Below are positions 62,174-64,000 of a DNA stretch of 64,000 bases, piece by piece. Position 1 is the first letter of the stretch. Every line of letters begins with the position of its first letter. This stretch comes from Deltaproteobacteria bacterium. Lineage in GTDB: Bacteria > Myxococcota_A > Polyangia > Polyangiales > Polyangiaceae. The position numbers and the translations under genes are program-made. The notes under the pieces were generated by a model. That model was not told where the DNA came from and made no database searches. It worked only from the letters and a program-made list of their open reading frames with translations. The DNA lies in assembly GCA_016218915.1 (NCBI GenBank), contig JACRCQ010000014.1, positions 1 through 64,000 on the forward strand, in the 5' to 3' direction.

Positions 62174-63115
62174 TCACGCGCTCGTTCTCGCGCGTGATCT
62201 CTGTACCCGGGCGCGTCGTCGCCGCAGCGCTCCCCAGCCGACCGCCACCGCAATCCAGGCGATCCAACCGCCCGCAAAGCCCGGACGGTTCCCTGCCCTG
62301 CATTCGCAGCCGGAGTCGTCGTCGGAAGGCGAGCCCTGACCAGGGGCGCCCCCTGCGGCTCCAGCGTCCGTCGTGGACCCCTCGACCGCGGGGCCATCCT
62401 TGGCATCGGAATCGGCGGTGAGAGTGTCTGCGGCGATCGAGTCCGACGAGCCGGACTCCGGCGACCCAGTATCCGCCGCCGTGTCCGAGCTCACGTCGGC
62501 AAGTCCGGAATCCGGAATCCCTGCATCCGGGACAGTGCCGTCGTTGGCCAGGACATGGAGGAAGCAGGCAGCGCAGGTGCTCTTCACGACGCGCCTGAGG
62601 GCCTTGTTTTCCCCTACGACGGTGAGCGTGTCGCCGTCGACGACATCGACGATGGCGACGTGGCCCGTGGAGGCGTTGGTGTTGCAGTCCCCGGGCACGT
62701 ACACGATGACGTCGCCGTGCACGGCCTTGGTCGTCTTCGCCATCCCCGCGGGCGCGGCGCCGTCGCACCACGCAGCGGCCTTGGTGACGGGCGAGTTCTT
62801 GATGTTCCAGCGGAATGCGAGGTAGCGGTGTGCGAGCTCCGTGCACTGATATCCTCCGCCCGCCTGCGTGAGAATCCAGCCCGAGCCGCCGGAGGTCGTG
62901 CGGGTGTTGAGCCCGTCGTCGGAGTAGATCGGCGCGTTCAGCGACGCATCGCACTGGGCGTAGGCCGGGATCCCGTCGATGTGCAGCTCCGCCGAGACCG
63001 TCTCGCCACAGACATTCTCGGCAGCGGCGATTCGGCCGTAGCTCACGACGATGAGGCTCACGATGACAGGCGCCCAGCGCGGGAGCCGAGAGCGCAAATG
63101 AAATGGGAAAATCAT
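62174..63115 (-). CDS. Secreted CHAP-domain amidase/peptidase with MYXO-CTERM-like tail
   Basis: 313 aa with signal peptide (cleavage near AAAEN, residue 33). The CHAP domain covers about residues 45-200, with catalytic Cys in GGGYQCTELAHRYLAFRW, His in STGHVAIVDVV and the acidic partner in VVGENKA. CHAP enzymes cleave peptidoglycan cross-links or glutathionylspermidine-type amides. An Asp/Ser/Ala-rich linker leads to the tail DDDSGCECRAG, hydrophobic GGWIAWIAVAVGWGAL and RRRR, predicting surface anchoring. It is convergent with the gene at 61097. Probably acts on cell walls, whether of prey or its own. Confidence 0.88.
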   Translation of the reverse strand: MIFPFHLRSRLPRWAPVIVSLIVVSYGRIAAAENVCGETVSAELHIDGIPAYAQCDASLNAPIYSDDGLNTRTTSGGSGWILTQAGGGYQCTELAHRYLAFRWNIKNSPVTKAAAWCDGAAPAGMAKTTKAVHGDVIVYVPGDCNTNASTGHVAIVDVVDGDTLTVVGENKALRRVVKSTCAACFLHVLANDGTVPDAGIPDSGLADVSSDTAADTGSPESGSSDSIAADTLTADSDAKDGPAVEGSTTDAGAAGGAPGQGSPSDDDSGCECRAGNRPGFAGGWIAWIAVAVGWGALRRRRARVQRSRARTSA

Positions 63116-63364
63116 TCGGTTTCAGATGACCAGAACCTCTGCCCCGAGTCAAATGAGGAGAGGGGAACGGGGTGCGGCTCCCTGACGTGGGGATCGTATT
63201 GCGAAAACACATGACCGACGACCCATGGCGGGATCGATTCTCCGGACCGCGCCGCCTTCGCACAGGAAGGTCCCAGCGGTGACGTCCGTTCGTGCGCAAC
63301 GGACACAACGAGCGTATTCTAGGATCTCATTCGCTCGAATCGATCACGGGTGAGGATGCGCCCC

Positions 63365-64000
63365 ATGAGTTGCCAACCATCGATGCGTGTGGGTTTGCTC
63401 AAGCCGACGTCGAAGTCATGGTGCCTCGCACTCAGCCTGACGCTCGGGGCAGCAGCGTGCGGGAGTCCCGCTCCGGTAGAACCAGAGGGAGAAGACGGGA
63501 TCGGTGTCTTGCGCGAAGCCTATTCCGTCGACCCGAACGACTTCGTGCTCCCGCCTTCCGATGCGACCGAGCGTGCGGAGATCATGAGTCACTACACGCA
63601 CCTGGATCCCAAAGACGAAGTCCCGCGAGGCCTGCTCGAGGACGCTGTCGAATTCATGGTGGTCAACAAGGCGAACGTCCCTGTCCAGACCTTCGTGACG
63701 GTGGTCGACTTCTCGAAGTTCTCCGGAGACGACCGGTTCTTTCTCGTCAACATGACCACCGGCGCGGTTGAGCCGCACAAGGTCGCGCACGGAGATGGCA
63801 GCGATCCCAGCCATACGGGCTGGGCCGTCGAATTCAGCAACGTCTCAGGGTCCCACATGACCTCCCTGGGCTTCTACCTGGCCGGCGAAATCTACGACGG
63901 GACGCACGTTCACTCGATGCGCCTCGACGGAATCTCTGCGGACGGCAGCCCGAACCAGATGGCGAACACCAATGCGCGCTCGCGCGCCATCGTGGTGCAC
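63365..64000 (+). CDS. Murein L,D-transpeptidase catalytic domain lipoprotein, 5' part
   Basis: Reads from ATG 63365 to the window edge without a stop (212 codons shown), so the gene is partial at its 3' end. GGTGAGG lies 9 bases upstream; ATG 63356 is also in frame. The lipobox is AAAC (Cys32). The catalytic-domain signature of the YkuD_2 family is visible: QTFVTVVDFSKFSGDDRFFLVNM, VAHGDGSDPS, SNVSGSHMTSLGFYLAGEIYDG, then SMRLDGISADGSPNQMANTNARSRAIVVH. The catalytic Cys motif would follow beyond 64000. Predicted role is peptidoglycan cross-link editing. It is not represented by any complete ORF. Confidence 0.85.
   Translation, partial: MSCQPSMRVGLLKPTSKSWCLALSLTLGAAACGSPAPVEPEGEDGIGVLREAYSVDPNDFVLPPSDATERAEIMSHYTHLDPKDEVPRGLLEDAVEFMVVNKANVPVQTFVTVVDFSKFSGDDRFFLVNMTTGAVEPHKVAHGDGSDPSHTGWAVEFSNVSGSHMTSLGFYLAGEIYDGTHVHSMRLDGISADGSPNQMANTNARSRAIVVH

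Overview
The window is a GC-rich, gene-dense bacterial chromosome segment. The content points to a myxobacterium (Myxococcota, probably Polyangia). The evidence is two eukaryote-like Ser/Thr kinases, many Asp/Ala- or Gly-rich lipoproteins with low-complexity linkers, four secreted proteins ending in a Cys-containing MYXO-CTERM-like tail, a large sigma54 activator, an ECF sigma factor operon, and GTGA/ATGA translational coupling. I saw no rRNA, tRNA, CRISPR array, transposase or phage gene. The taxonomic placement is inference.

Layout. 1-141: direct repeats. 141-6686 (minus): acyltransferase, two envelope proteins and a zinc-ribbon kinase with a C-terminal propeller. 6777-11577: two paralogous lipoproteins flank a predicted propeller lipoprotein. 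11671-15311 (plus): operon of a membrane kinase, a TPR/PEGA-like protein and a DUF1566 lipoprotein. 15292-20056: divergent secreted proteins (GxGYxYP family, beta-helix), both with MYXO-CTERM-like tails. 20073-20918: PPK2 polyphosphate kinase, followed by a REPIN-type repeat. 21741-27604 (minus): minimal Tad/Flp pilus operon cpaB-cpaC-tadA-tadB-tadC, with an FHA domain fused to TadA.

27702-33553 (plus): coupled operon of a propeller lipoprotein, a HAD 5'-nucleotidase and two M16 peptidase-like proteins that both lack the zinc motif. A second REPIN follows at 33578-33656. 33679-40939 (minus): ECF sigma factor with a putative membrane partner, an outer-membrane-like protein, a Cys-rich lipoprotein, a Gly-rich lipoprotein, a gluzincin metalloprotease and an SGNH esterase. 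40940-41452 holds a short in-frame remnant of murE. 41453-46638: trypsin-like protease with Ca-binding-type Asp repeats, a small Cys-rich lipoprotein, an RCC1-repeat lipoprotein and another lipoprotein. 46684-52295 (minus): heavy-metal RND efflux operon (CzcCBA type).

54147-60875 is the most unusual locus. A four-gene minus-strand operon (STAS-like protein, ThDP-dependent acetolactate-synthase-like enzyme, SRPBCC protein, KAS III-like enzyme with His replaced by Asn) is divergent from a 1002-aa sigma54 activator. A good -24/-12 sigma54 promoter and an 18-bp palindrome lie between them, which suggests a self-contained, sigma54-controlled small-molecule pathway. The window ends with two more MYXO-CTERM-like secreted proteins (one a CHAP amidase) and the 5' part of a murein L,D-transpeptidase that runs off the edge.
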